Shown here: positions 1 through 8,496 of the stretch, one piece after another
How the letters are laid out: every line of letters starts with the position of its first letter
How positions within the stretch are numbered: the stretch's first letter is position 1
Origin: Lacrimispora sp. BS-2
Lineage (GTDB): Bacteria > Bacillota > Clostridia > Lachnospirales > Lachnospiraceae
DNA: 64,000 nucleotides
Direction of reading: 5' to 3'
Assembly: GCF_040207125.1 (NCBI RefSeq)
Contig: NZ_CP157940.1
Coordinates: forward strand, 2,418,001 to 2,482,000
Program-made: the position numbers and the translations under genes
Notes under the pieces: model-generated
The model's database searches: none
Seen by the model: the letters and a program-made list of their open reading frames with translations, nothing else
What the model was told of the DNA's origin: nothing

Positions 1-551
1 GCGATTTCTCCTAAAATCGGAACGGCGAGTGCAGTTGATTCTTCTCGTTCTTCCTGATAGATCAACTCATCAAGAAGCTCCTGTAATTTTACCTTTCCGT
101 CAACTGACATATCAGTAACGCCAATCCCTTGATTCAGTAAAGCGATAGCAGAATCAGTATCCGGCTTGTCAATGTAGATATGTGCCAATCGCAGATACCA
201 ATCCGAATTTATTTTATCTATGGCTATCAATCGGGTAAGAAAATCCGTTTGCAGCTCAATGTCATCAGGGAACGATTCCAGTCCGATTTTTAACACATTG
301 ACAGCCGGCGGAGCATCACTCAAGCCTATATATGCTTCCGAAGCTCCCGTATAGCTACGAGGATTGCGAGGTTCTACCTCAATTAATTTGTTAAAGTAGA
401 TGAGTGCTTTCTCGTAGTTCATTTCAAGCAGATACTTTTCACCCAAATCGAGCAATTCTGTGGCTGACATTTTTTCTAGTGACTTCGAGCAAGCAGCACA
501 AACAGTAACCAATACTGCCATTGTTATTAATAAAGCTAATGTTCGTTTCAT
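1..551 (-). CDS. TPR lipoprotein, paralog A (3' end beyond the window)
   Basis: The frame is open from an ATG at 549-551, behind a GGGAGGGCG ribosome site, to the window edge, so only about 183 N-terminal residues are visible. The first 40 or so residues (signal peptide, a Cys near residue 18-21 that fits a lipoprotein, then a TPR helix pair) are almost identical to the gene at 839-2713. After that the two diverge but keep the TPR pattern (PRNPRSYTGASEAYIG). It is therefore a recent or gene-converted tandem copy, exported and probably anchored to the outer face of the membrane. Partner and ligand are unknown. It is the last gene of a long same-strand cluster. Confidence 0.8.
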   Translation of the reverse strand, partial: MKRTLALLITMAVLVTVCAACSKSLEKMSATELLDLGEKYLLEMNYEKALIYFNKLIEVEPRNPRSYTGASEAYIGLSDAPPAVNVLKIGLESFPDDIELQTDFLTRLIAIDKINSDWYLRLAHIYIDKPDTDSAIALLNQGIGVTDMSVDGKVKLQELLDELIYQEEREESTALAVPILGEI

Positions 552-578
552 TTTCGCCCTCCCGCGGATTACTCCACA

Positions 579-838
579 TCAATGTATTGTGCTGCCATTC
601 ATAGCGTCATCCGAATCGACATGTTGCCTCATCCCGCCATGATCGGACGGTACATATGTATCACCATACTCATGTATCAGGTAATTTGTGCATTTGCCGC
701 CTTCAAACTGGTAAACCCACTTTTCGCCAATGAACAAATTGGTTTTTACCGTCGGTCACAGACATATTTCTAATGGCAATTGAAGAGGACCTATCGGCGT
801 GAGTCCATAGCTGACACTCCACTGTTGTTCCTTCGTCG
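579..838 (-). pseudogene. Frameshifted C-terminal tail of the TPR/DUF3298 lipoprotein
   Basis: Past the stop of the 839-2713 gene, coding-like sequence continues in other frames. One frame gives SDEGTTVECQLWTHAD and runs to about 740. A +1 shift in an A5 run near 745-750 then opens a frame reading FIGEKWVYQFEGGKCTNY and ending at TGA 579-581. The end of this peptide (YVPSD, RQHVD, DDAM, TIH) recurs upstream of the intact paralog at 2741-2830, which supports it as a real ancestral C terminus. Two one-base insertions would explain the break. Sequencing error cannot be excluded from one read. Confidence 0.55.
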
Positions 839-2713
839 CTACTTCGCAGTCCAACGTAAAAGTTTATAAGTGTCTTTGCCGCCGTAAGCGTAAGGCGCAA
901 TAACAGCGGTATGGCTGCCCCCGGCAACCGCTCCTTCCAATACATCATCCGGATGGATCAACTGCTCCCAAAACTTTCTACGTTCATATTGCGCCGGAAT
1001 ATTGTGTGAAGCCCATTCGTGGGTTACTGCGTTAAATGTACCATCACCGTTATCATAAAACTCTACGATTTCCGACCACTTCAAAGGCTCCCCATCAGCA
1101 CCCGTAAAATAGTAGTAGCCGTCTTTGAACAGATATTGATATTGTCCATAATTCCAATAATCCGGATTGTCGATATAACCAACGCTCTTATGCATAACAC
1201 TAATTCCAAAATACTTGTCAACAACATCGAATATGGTACCAGCTGAAATTTTTAAATAGTAATGCTCACTGTCAGTTACGTTAATTATTGCGTTATAGTT
1301 ATTCAGATAAGTATGCCAAATTGCAAACTCAATGAGCTGCTCATCTGCATAATCAGCAGCATCAAAATTGTCAAACTCTAATTCGCTGAAATTGCTTAAA
1401 AAGATACTTAGCTTTTTGTATTCATCATCAGTAAATGACTCAATTATATTCTGAGCTGCCGGCATAGAAGCTGCCGGCTCTGAGTACGATTCCTGCCGGT
1501 TGTTTTGTGATTCGGCGAACGGAGCTCGCAGCAAATCAAAACGCGTATAGGGAATAATCAGCTCACTTGCTCCTGCAGCATAGTAAAATGTATATTGATT
1601 AAAATAAATATGTACACCATCTTCGGCAAGCCAGAACACAGCGTTTGCAGGGTTACACTGTTCTTTGACAGATTCCACATAGTAATTTATATAACTTCCG
1701 GAATCGTAGCCTTGTGCTGCTTCAGCCAAGAATTTACCATCATCGCCCCGGCTTGACTGATAGGCAATGTACTCATTATAAAGAGTTTCCTGCACCTGGT
1801 TTTCGTCAATAAGCAAGAGATCCGATATTTTCATTGCCTTACCTGTACCGCAATCGAAAGTATGACCCAGATAATCAAAACCTCCGTGAGGTCCGAGTCC
1901 GTCCCACTCCGAACTGCCAACAAAAGAAAGATACTGGTTCTTGCGATAACTTTCTTTCCACGTAATTTCCGATCCCCCGACTCTGCCGTTATTTGCCTCC
2001 TCATATGTATATCCTTCGCGGCTGTAATATGACTCAAACAGCCATTCTGAATCGCTCATGGTGCTCTCTGCCGGCAACTCATCTTTAAAGACAGCGTTCA
2101 TACTTGTTATCCGTTCGCCGGTTCCCAGAAATACCGGCTGGTTGCTTTCATCCCGCCAAATCAATACTCCATCATCAGCACGCAGTTCCGTATAATATGT
2201 CTGTTTAATTTCATATTCAGGGATAAGGAGTTTGTAATAGCGTTCTGCAATTTTTTCATTTTCAGGCAGCTCATCAAGTCCTTGCCGCAAAATATCTATT
2301 GCTTTATCCTTATCATCAAGTGCACTGTAAACATCGGCAAGTCCAAGATATACATCTGCATTTCGGGGATCGATATCAATCATATCCCCGTAGATATCCG
2401 CTGCAGCTTTCAGATATTCATGGTCATCCGGCAGCTGCCCCAAACCATCCTGCAATACAGCAATCGCCTTATCGGTATCGCCTTTCGCTATGTACGTCTC
2501 CGCTAAACCCGTATAGCCGCGTGGATTACGGGGTTCGACCTTTATCAGTTGATCAAAGCAGACTACTGCTTTCTCATAATTCATTTCAAGCAGGTACTTT
2601 TCACCCAAATCGAGCAATTCTGACGCTGACATTTTTTCAAGTGATTTCGAGCAAGCAGCACAAACAGTAACCAATACTGCGATCGTTATTAACAAAGCTA
2701 ATGTTCGTTTCAT
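839..2713 (-). CDS. TPR lipoprotein with DUF3298/RsiV-like domain, paralog B
   Basis: Product of 624 aa from ATG 2711-2713 with GGGGGAGGG upstream; the longer open frame to 2764 is the fossil tail of another copy. Order: signal peptide with Cys-Ala-Ala-Cys near residue 20, at least three TPR units (about 30-170), a region with GGFDYLGHTFDCGTGKAM, GVHIYFNQY and ELIIPY that fits the DUF3298 fold of RsiV-type proteins (about 190-410), then a C-terminal domain with YYYFTGADGEPLKW. It should sit outside the membrane. The end appears truncated by a frameshift (see 579-838). Function unknown; RsiV binds lysozyme, but that role is not shown here. Confidence 0.8.
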   Translation of the reverse strand: MKRTLALLITIAVLVTVCAACSKSLEKMSASELLDLGEKYLLEMNYEKAVVCFDQLIKVEPRNPRGYTGLAETYIAKGDTDKAIAVLQDGLGQLPDDHEYLKAAADIYGDMIDIDPRNADVYLGLADVYSALDDKDKAIDILRQGLDELPENEKIAERYYKLLIPEYEIKQTYYTELRADDGVLIWRDESNQPVFLGTGERITSMNAVFKDELPAESTMSDSEWLFESYYSREGYTYEEANNGRVGGSEITWKESYRKNQYLSFVGSSEWDGLGPHGGFDYLGHTFDCGTGKAMKISDLLLIDENQVQETLYNEYIAYQSSRGDDGKFLAEAAQGYDSGSYINYYVESVKEQCNPANAVFWLAEDGVHIYFNQYTFYYAAGASELIIPYTRFDLLRAPFAESQNNRQESYSEPAASMPAAQNIIESFTDDEYKKLSIFLSNFSELEFDNFDAADYADEQLIEFAIWHTYLNNYNAIINVTDSEHYYLKISAGTIFDVVDKYFGISVMHKSVGYIDNPDYWNYGQYQYLFKDGYYYFTGADGEPLKWSEIVEFYDNGDGTFNAVTHEWASHNIPAQYERRKFWEQLIHPDDVLEGAVAGGSHTAVIAPYAYGGKDTYKLLRWTAK

Positions 2714-2740
2714 TTTCGCCCTCCCCCGAATTTCTCCGCA

Positions 2741-2830
2741 TTCATGTATTGTGCCGATTTTCATAGCGTCATCAGGATCGACATGTTGCCTTTTCCGGCC
2801 GTTATCGGACGGTACATATTCGTCTGCCCC
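2741..2830 (-). pseudogene. Fossil C-terminal tail of a lost TPR lipoprotein copy
   Basis: Between the stop of the VWA gene and the start of paralog B the minus strand reads EYVPSDNGRKRQHVD, DPDDAM and GTIH. It matches, at a constant offset of 2162 bp and without gaps, the tail at 579-657. In this copy the ancestral TGA is changed to GAA, so the frame runs into paralog B. It indicates that another copy once lay upstream and was replaced or deleted. Confidence 0.5.
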
Positions 2831-2835
2831 TGCTT

Positions 2836-4701
2836 TTATTTGATATAGCCTTTTAATCTCTCATAATCCTTAATAAAATATGCGTTTGCCTGCTCATAAT
2901 CATTAAATATGCTGTCCTGGAAATTTTCCAGATCAATCGTTCCCTTATACCAGGATTTGCTATCAAAATAAGTCTGTAACGCCGTATCTTTAAATCGTCT
3001 GCCTCTCCTTGCATAGATTTCATTTCTGGCAAGCCTTAGCTGTTCTGCCGTCAGCCGCTGCAGATCTGAGGGCATTAAATACCTGCTGTTACTGTCATAG
3101 ATAACAAAGTCATTGACAAACATCTGTGCTGCGGAAGTTGTAGCCTCCATATAGATAGCCGGGATATAATCATAAGCTTCACGTGCCACGATCCCTTCCC
3201 CCATATAATTAACTGTAACAGCACGTTCTGCAGTTGCCGGACTTTCATTCCGTGTCTGATACTCAACCAAATAAAGCTCTTTCTGCTGGCGGTAAATAGC
3301 ATTGTAAATCTCTGCCATTGAACTGATATCATTAATATTTCGGTAAAAACCATTCGTCTGATTTGCAATAGATGTTAAGCTTGAAGTATCAATGCTGCTT
3401 CCCACTCCAATAATAAAAACTGGTATCTTGTACCTGCCTGCCAGCTCTGTGATAATATCCGGGGTGCATTTGCTTGCATTATCCATTCCATCGGTAAAGG
3501 CTATCACGCATTTTGCACCGTTTTGCATGGCAGTCTGATTGATTGCCACATAAAGTGCATCATATAATGCAGTACTGCTTCCTGGTGACATCCGGTTGAC
3601 TGCTGATGCCAATGCCGTCCCATCAGAAGTAAAGGCTACATCTGTATATACCTCATCTGCAAAAGACACCAGGGATGCTTTATCCCCAATACTAAACTGA
3701 ATATTCTGCAGAAAATTAATCATGATATTTTTTGCCGCTGTCATTGGAGAACCATTCATGCTTCCGCTTACATCAGCCACCATATTAATGTTCAGGTTTT
3801 CAGCCTGATCCAGCTGAACTGCTTTTATAATAGTTTTTTCTTCAAAGGTACCTGTCCCTGCAACCTGTTCGGACAGATAAAAATACTGTGGCTGCAGATC
3901 AGGGACTGCTACCTTTGTTGTCTCATCTTCTACCTTTACGTATAATTTGACTGCCGGGAAATTGGTCACATCTACCTGCTGGACATCCATAACATATTTG
4001 CTCTGTCCTTTAATAGAATTCGTAACAGCCTGCCACTGCATGATCTTATCTTCGGCTTCTTTGTACTTTCCTTCAGAAAGGAGTTGTTCCGCTTCAGTCT
4101 GGAGGTTTTGTATAATAGTCTTTTCACTGTCAAAAGCAGAATCCAGATTTGTAGTTTTCAAACTTGCAACCGTACTTTCTGTCAGCTTCTGGTTAAAATC
4201 CCGAACGGATTCAATATAAGCATTAATCTGATCCAACAGGTCAACTACTTTTGAAGAGTCCTGCTTATCTACAGCCTTTGCCAGCTTTTTTAGAAGCGCT
4301 TCATATTCAGCTGTTTGTTCATTGCTGACAATAAAATTATCCAGTTCTCCAGAAAATTCCGCCTGCTTTTCTCCGGCTTCAATCATTACACTATGAATTT
4401 CTTCAATCTCAGTGCGCGCCTCACTTAAACGTGATGCCATATCTTCATAGCTGTCCTTATCCTTCTCCTCGACCACCCGGTCACAATCTGACAGCAATGA
4501 TTTGAATTTTGCAAGACCATCCAAAGAATATCCTTTTAAAAGACTTTCAATCTCATCCCGCTCTGTCTTCAAACCAATGGCACCTTTGATCATATGGCTA
4601 TAATAATAATATCCTATGGCACCTTCAACAGCCAGTACCAGCACAGTTAATGCAATAATAATCCCAACTGCGAGCCTAAATTTATTACTGCTTCTCCCCA
4701 T
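2836..4701 (-). CDS. Membrane-anchored VWA-domain protein with C-terminal YARHG domain
   Basis: Product of 621 aa. An N-terminal membrane segment (about 9-35) is followed by a Glu/Lys-rich helical coiled-coil region (about 40-225). A von Willebrand A domain comes next, with the metal-ion MIDAS motif DVSGS (near 310) and the later FTDG motif. The last 75 or so residues are a YARHG domain (LRLARNEIYARRGRRF). The bulk should face outside. VWA domains bind partners through a divalent metal; YARHG is an extracytoplasmic domain of unknown function. A GGGGAAG site precedes the ATG. A second YARHG domain is encoded at 7493-8428, so the two proteins probably act in one system. Confidence 0.85.
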   Translation of the reverse strand: MGRSSNKFRLAVGIIIALTVLVLAVEGAIGYYYYSHMIKGAIGLKTERDEIESLLKGYSLDGLAKFKSLLSDCDRVVEEKDKDSYEDMASRLSEARTEIEEIHSVMIEAGEKQAEFSGELDNFIVSNEQTAEYEALLKKLAKAVDKQDSSKVVDLLDQINAYIESVRDFNQKLTESTVASLKTTNLDSAFDSEKTIIQNLQTEAEQLLSEGKYKEAEDKIMQWQAVTNSIKGQSKYVMDVQQVDVTNFPAVKLYVKVEDETTKVAVPDLQPQYFYLSEQVAGTGTFEEKTIIKAVQLDQAENLNINMVADVSGSMNGSPMTAAKNIMINFLQNIQFSIGDKASLVSFADEVYTDVAFTSDGTALASAVNRMSPGSSTALYDALYVAINQTAMQNGAKCVIAFTDGMDNASKCTPDIITELAGRYKIPVFIIGVGSSIDTSSLTSIANQTNGFYRNINDISSMAEIYNAIYRQQKELYLVEYQTRNESPATAERAVTVNYMGEGIVAREAYDYIPAIYMEATTSAAQMFVNDFVIYDSNSRYLMPSDLQRLTAEQLRLARNEIYARRGRRFKDTALQTYFDSKSWYKGTIDLENFQDSIFNDYEQANAYFIKDYERLKGYIK

Positions 4702-4735
4702 ACTCTTCCCCTTATAAAGCTGTATGATATTCGAG

Positions 4736-5179
4736 TTACTTCAACTTAGTTCCACATTTTCTGCAGAAATTCACTGCAAGTTCATATCTCTGTCCACAAT
4801 TTGGACAAATGACTGCATCTTCATCCCCCGACATCAGCCGGCCGCCGGCAGGGGACACCGCCCCTGCATTCTGGCCACTATTCTGGCCTCCAAGGATCTG
4901 TTTTTCCTTCAATTCCAGTTCATCTAGTTCTGCCTGCTGCTGTTTGATGATCACTTCTTTCTCTGCAATCTCCATCAGCTTATCCTGGATACGTTCTATG
5001 GCTACCTCTCCCTGAGTCCAGTCCTGGTAAACGATCTCACCAATCTCTGACATTAATGTGGCAATCTCACTTTTTAAAGTTGCTATGTATGTCTTGATTT
5101 TATTTAACTCTAAAAAATTAGATGTCTTTACATTAAGAACCGTTAACCCTTTTGAAAAAGTACTTTTTAAATCAGCCAT
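4736..5179 (-). CDS. Small coiled-coil protein with C-terminal zinc ribbon
   Basis: Product of 147 aa. I chose ATG 5177-5179 because GGAGGAG lies 8 nt upstream; an earlier ATG would include that site in its codons. The N-terminal 110 residues are a predicted helical coiled coil. The end has a CPNCG ... CRKCG zinc ribbon and no membrane segment, so it is probably cytoplasmic. It lies 20 bp downstream of the larger zinc-ribbon gene and shares its strand. It may link the cytoplasmic zinc ribbons of the neighbouring membrane proteins; that is inference. Confidence 0.75.
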   Translation of the reverse strand: MADLKSTFSKGLTVLNVKTSNFLELNKIKTYIATLKSEIATLMSEIGEIVYQDWTQGEVAIERIQDKLMEIAEKEVIIKQQQAELDELELKEKQILGGQNSGQNAGAVSPAGGRLMSGDEDAVICPNCGQRYELAVNFCRKCGTKLK

Positions 5180-5199
5180 TATCTGCTCCTCCATAAACT

Positions 5200-7434
5200 T
5201 TAGTAAATATTGCCGTAACCACCTTTAATATAAGAAACATCTTCATCAATCTTATTCTGTTTCTGCTCACTTATCCAGATGCATAAGTCACCTCTGTACC
5301 TATCCAGGTTATAATCCTGTAAATATGCGATCTTACCATCCTCTAAGGGTTTAAAGTAGATAATATCATCACCGATCTTAACTGATTTACCTTTCTGGTA
5401 ACGATACAGTGTGAAGGAACAGTCTCTGTCACTTAAATCTTTTGCATAGTAGATGCTGTTATCTTCTTCCGGTGAAACAGGTGTGAAAGCATTTGTTGAT
5501 ACATCATCATCAATCCCATCTCCGCTGACATTCAAAGTTGCTTCTATATCATCAAAATCTGACCAGTAACCGATCTTGCCATTGAATAACATCATGCCGG
5601 AAACATCATCTGCAATCTTCTCCGGGCTGTTAATGGATTTTTCGTTATAAGAAATTGCATACAGCGTTGCTGTCCCGTCATCCTGTCTGTCATCAGAATA
5701 GTAGAAAGTATGGTTATCTAGATCAAAACGTGTTGAATCGATCTCTTCTTCAACATCAAACTGGTTCATCCCAGTGCCAGTTACCAAATAATATTTCTTG
5801 CTTTCTGAAAGCCCCTTTGTAAGCTTATCAACTGCATCAGATGCAGAATCAATAGATGAGATATTATATTCTCCAAGTCCTTCCAGGTCAGCCTGGGAAA
5901 CACATATAACTTTATCTGTGCTATTTTTGTCAGAGTAGGCTATTGCTTCTATCTCTAAGACAGTATCTGAAATCTTAGTGGAATCTTTTCCATCATACAG
6001 ATATAATTCATTCAATGTAACGCTTCCTAAGCTGTCCAGCGTGTTACGGATCTCATCTCTCTGGAGCTTTTTATTATAAGCTTCAACAGCCGAATTATAT
6101 TTATCTATATCAACGGTATAGGTTGTGCCGCCAAACCAGTCCGTACCACTGGCAACCCTGTAATCATTCTGATTTGGACGCTGCATATTAGAATCTGCTG
6201 TCGCCTGATCATCCGTAATGAAGTCCGTAAACTGATATTTTTCTCCTGGAAGCGTGTAATAAATTGATTTTCCGCCCTCTGCATATGCCCAGTTTCCGTC
6301 AAAATCAGAAGCAATCTTTTCTTTATCCTTTAGGTTTTTTACACACATCAATTTTTCATCTTTTGTATAATAGATATATTTCAGATCATTAGAAGCGCAG
6401 ATATAAGATGCTTCAGAATCAAGTTTCTCCTTGGATGTATTCTTTTTCTTTAAATCATAAGTATAAATATCATCGTCCCCAGTCATAAATATCAGGCATG
6501 ACTCATCTTCGCTGACAACATAGTTCCTGATATCGGAACCAATTTTAGTTTTGTCCTTTAAGTCAGATAAATACAGGTTAATATCTCCGGAACTGCCTTT
6601 TAAATAAAGGACTTTCCCTGATGAAAGCAGTCTGTAACCACGTACATTAGAATCCAGTTTTTCAGAGGTATCCTTCTTATTGCTCTGCTTTTTCAAGTTC
6701 TTATACATTAAAGTGCCAACTCCATCACCGCCCACTTTTTCAGCATAGAAAACATATCTGCCATCTTCCGAATAACGGACCATATCCATAGAACTCAGCA
6801 TCTCATAATAGGTTTTATCTTCTGTTGCACGGTCAGTGATCTCAAGGCTTTTTTTATTCTTTATTGTATACTGGATATTGCTGTTGTCTTTATAATAAAC
6901 CAGTTTTTCCGATGTGCCTCCTGTTTTCCCACCAAGGAGCATTACTCCTACTACTGCTGCAGCTGCAACCACTGCGATCACTGCTGCTCCAGCGATGATC
7001 CTTTTATTGATCTTTCCTTTGACCGGCTGGTTGGGGGTGATGACTTCTTCCTCATCTTCGTTTAAATTAGCTCCACAATTCATACAGAACTGATCGTCAG
7101 CACTGTTCTTTGCCCCACATCTTGAGCAAAAAATAACATCATCTGGTTCCTGGTCCGGCTCTTCCTTATGTAAATAATCTGTATTTTCATTGGGGGGTTC
7201 AGCGGTATCCATATTATCCGCCGTCTCTGTGACCGGATTTGCAGATGCATCTGTTCCTGTATTTACTACTGTGTCTGCACCCTCATTGGAAGCTATGTCT
7301 CTGCCTGTCCATATAACAGTCTCAGCAACTTCTTCCGTCTCCTGATCCAGCTCTATTTCCTGTTTTGTCCCGCATTCTCCGCAAAACAGCTCATCATCTT
7401 CCATGGGAGTCCCACAATTTGTACATGTTTTCAT
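5200..7434 (-). CDS. Zinc-ribbon membrane protein with TolB/DUF5050-like propeller ectodomain
   Basis: Product of 744 aa. Two zinc ribbons at the N terminus (CTNCG/CGECG near 4-22 and CSRCG/CMNCG near 100-120) flank an acidic low-complexity linker. One membrane segment follows (about 145-170, Ala/Val rich). The remaining 570 residues contain repeated short blocks such as YYKDNSN, YVFYAEK, YIYYTKDEK and FYYSDD, typical of beta-propeller proteins related to TolB or DUF5050. The topology would be zinc ribbon inside, propeller outside. No enzyme motif was seen. AGGAGG precedes the ATG. Part of the 839-9597 cluster. Confidence 0.75.
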   Translation of the reverse strand: MKTCTNCGTPMEDDELFCGECGTKQEIELDQETEEVAETVIWTGRDIASNEGADTVVNTGTDASANPVTETADNMDTAEPPNENTDYLHKEEPDQEPDDVIFCSRCGAKNSADDQFCMNCGANLNEDEEEVITPNQPVKGKINKRIIAGAAVIAVVAAAAVVGVMLLGGKTGGTSEKLVYYKDNSNIQYTIKNKKSLEITDRATEDKTYYEMLSSMDMVRYSEDGRYVFYAEKVGGDGVGTLMYKNLKKQSNKKDTSEKLDSNVRGYRLLSSGKVLYLKGSSGDINLYLSDLKDKTKIGSDIRNYVVSEDESCLIFMTGDDDIYTYDLKKKNTSKEKLDSEASYICASNDLKYIYYTKDEKLMCVKNLKDKEKIASDFDGNWAYAEGGKSIYYTLPGEKYQFTDFITDDQATADSNMQRPNQNDYRVASGTDWFGGTTYTVDIDKYNSAVEAYNKKLQRDEIRNTLDSLGSVTLNELYLYDGKDSTKISDTVLEIEAIAYSDKNSTDKVICVSQADLEGLGEYNISSIDSASDAVDKLTKGLSESKKYYLVTGTGMNQFDVEEEIDSTRFDLDNHTFYYSDDRQDDGTATLYAISYNEKSINSPEKIADDVSGMMLFNGKIGYWSDFDDIEATLNVSGDGIDDDVSTNAFTPVSPEEDNSIYYAKDLSDRDCSFTLYRYQKGKSVKIGDDIIYFKPLEDGKIAYLQDYNLDRYRGDLCIWISEQKQNKIDEDVSYIKGGYGNIY

Positions 7435-7492
7435 ACCTTTTCCTCCTAATGTACCACTATTTAAATATTCTCATTTGTATTTATACTATAAG

Positions 7493-8428
7493 CTAGTTCA
7501 TCTTATTTTCCTGTTCCTGGATGAACTTGGCATTATATTTCTCATAAACGTTAAGTATCTCGTCTGTAAAATCCTCCGGTGCCACAGTGGCTGTGTACCA
7601 GGCCTTTGACTGGAAATACGCATTTAAATCATCAGCTTTAAAGATTCTTCCATGCCTTGCATAAATTTCATTTCTGGCAATTCTCAGCTGCTCTTTGGTC
7701 AAAAGTGCAAAATCTGCTGCCATCAGGTAACGAATGCCACTGTCTGGTAATATATAATCTGCAGACACTGCCTGTCCCTGGGCGGCATTATATTGTGCCC
7801 CCTGCATTCCATACTGGGATTCATAAGCAGGCTGTGTTTCCGCAAACAGGTAAGCTTCTGTAGCTGCTCCGGTCATTGCTGTTTCTGTACCCTGCCCAGA
7901 AGTATTCCCCTGAAGCATGCTGCCCCAACTTGAAGCAGTCTCTGTTGCAGAACCCTCAGTCAGATTTGACTCTGTCTCTTTGTTTTCTTCAGAAGCGTCT
8001 GATTCTTTTTCCTCATCTTTTTTTTCATCTTCGTCGTCAGTTTCTTCTTTATCCTTTGAATCAGCGATGCGGCTGTAAATCGATGTTCCCCCTGAAGGTA
8101 CAAGGATAAACCGATAGATACTGAAGCCACCTCCACCTGCTAAAACAATGGCCAGGACAGCCAGCAAAATAAACAGGCCCCCATGTTTCTTTTGCTTTTC
8201 ATGATGAACTGCAATCGGCTCTTGCTTGATTTTCTCCGGTGTCTCCTGTGCTGCAGGTCCATCACTTACTTTGGTACCACATCTGCCGCAGAACTTTTTT
8301 CCTGGTGTGATCTCTTTTCCGCAATTTGGACAGAATTGCTTCGGCTGGAAAGCTGTAACCGGTGCTCCACATTTACTGCAAAATTTTTTCCCTTCCGTAT
8401 TCTCACTTCCGCATGACTGACATTTCAT
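7493..8428 (-). CDS. Double zinc-ribbon membrane protein with YARHG domain
   Basis: Product of 311 aa. Two zinc ribbons (CQSCG/CSKCG near 3-20 and CPNCG/CGRCG near 33-50), a membrane segment (about 85-108), a long Glu/Ser/Thr-rich linker (about 115-215) that looks disordered, and a C-terminal YARHG domain (IARNEIYARHGRIF near 250). Same architecture logic as the neighbours: cytoplasmic metal-binding head, one membrane pass, outer sensor-like domain. A TTAGGAGGT site lies upstream of ATG 8426-8428. The YARHG domain resembles the one on the VWA protein. Function unknown. Confidence 0.8.
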   Translation of the reverse strand: MKCQSCGSENTEGKKFCSKCGAPVTAFQPKQFCPNCGKEITPGKKFCGRCGTKVSDGPAAQETPEKIKQEPIAVHHEKQKKHGGLFILLAVLAIVLAGGGGFSIYRFILVPSGGTSIYSRIADSKDKEETDDEDEKKDEEKESDASEENKETESNLTEGSATETASSWGSMLQGNTSGQGTETAMTGAATEAYLFAETQPAYESQYGMQGAQYNAAQGQAVSADYILPDSGIRYLMAADFALLTKEQLRIARNEIYARHGRIFKADDLNAYFQSKAWYTATVAPEDFTDEILNVYEKYNAKFIQEQENKMN

Positions 8429-8496
8429 ACTCCTAACCTCCTAAAAGATAAACATATTAATAACTGTTTATAAACTGAATACTCACAAATATCGTT

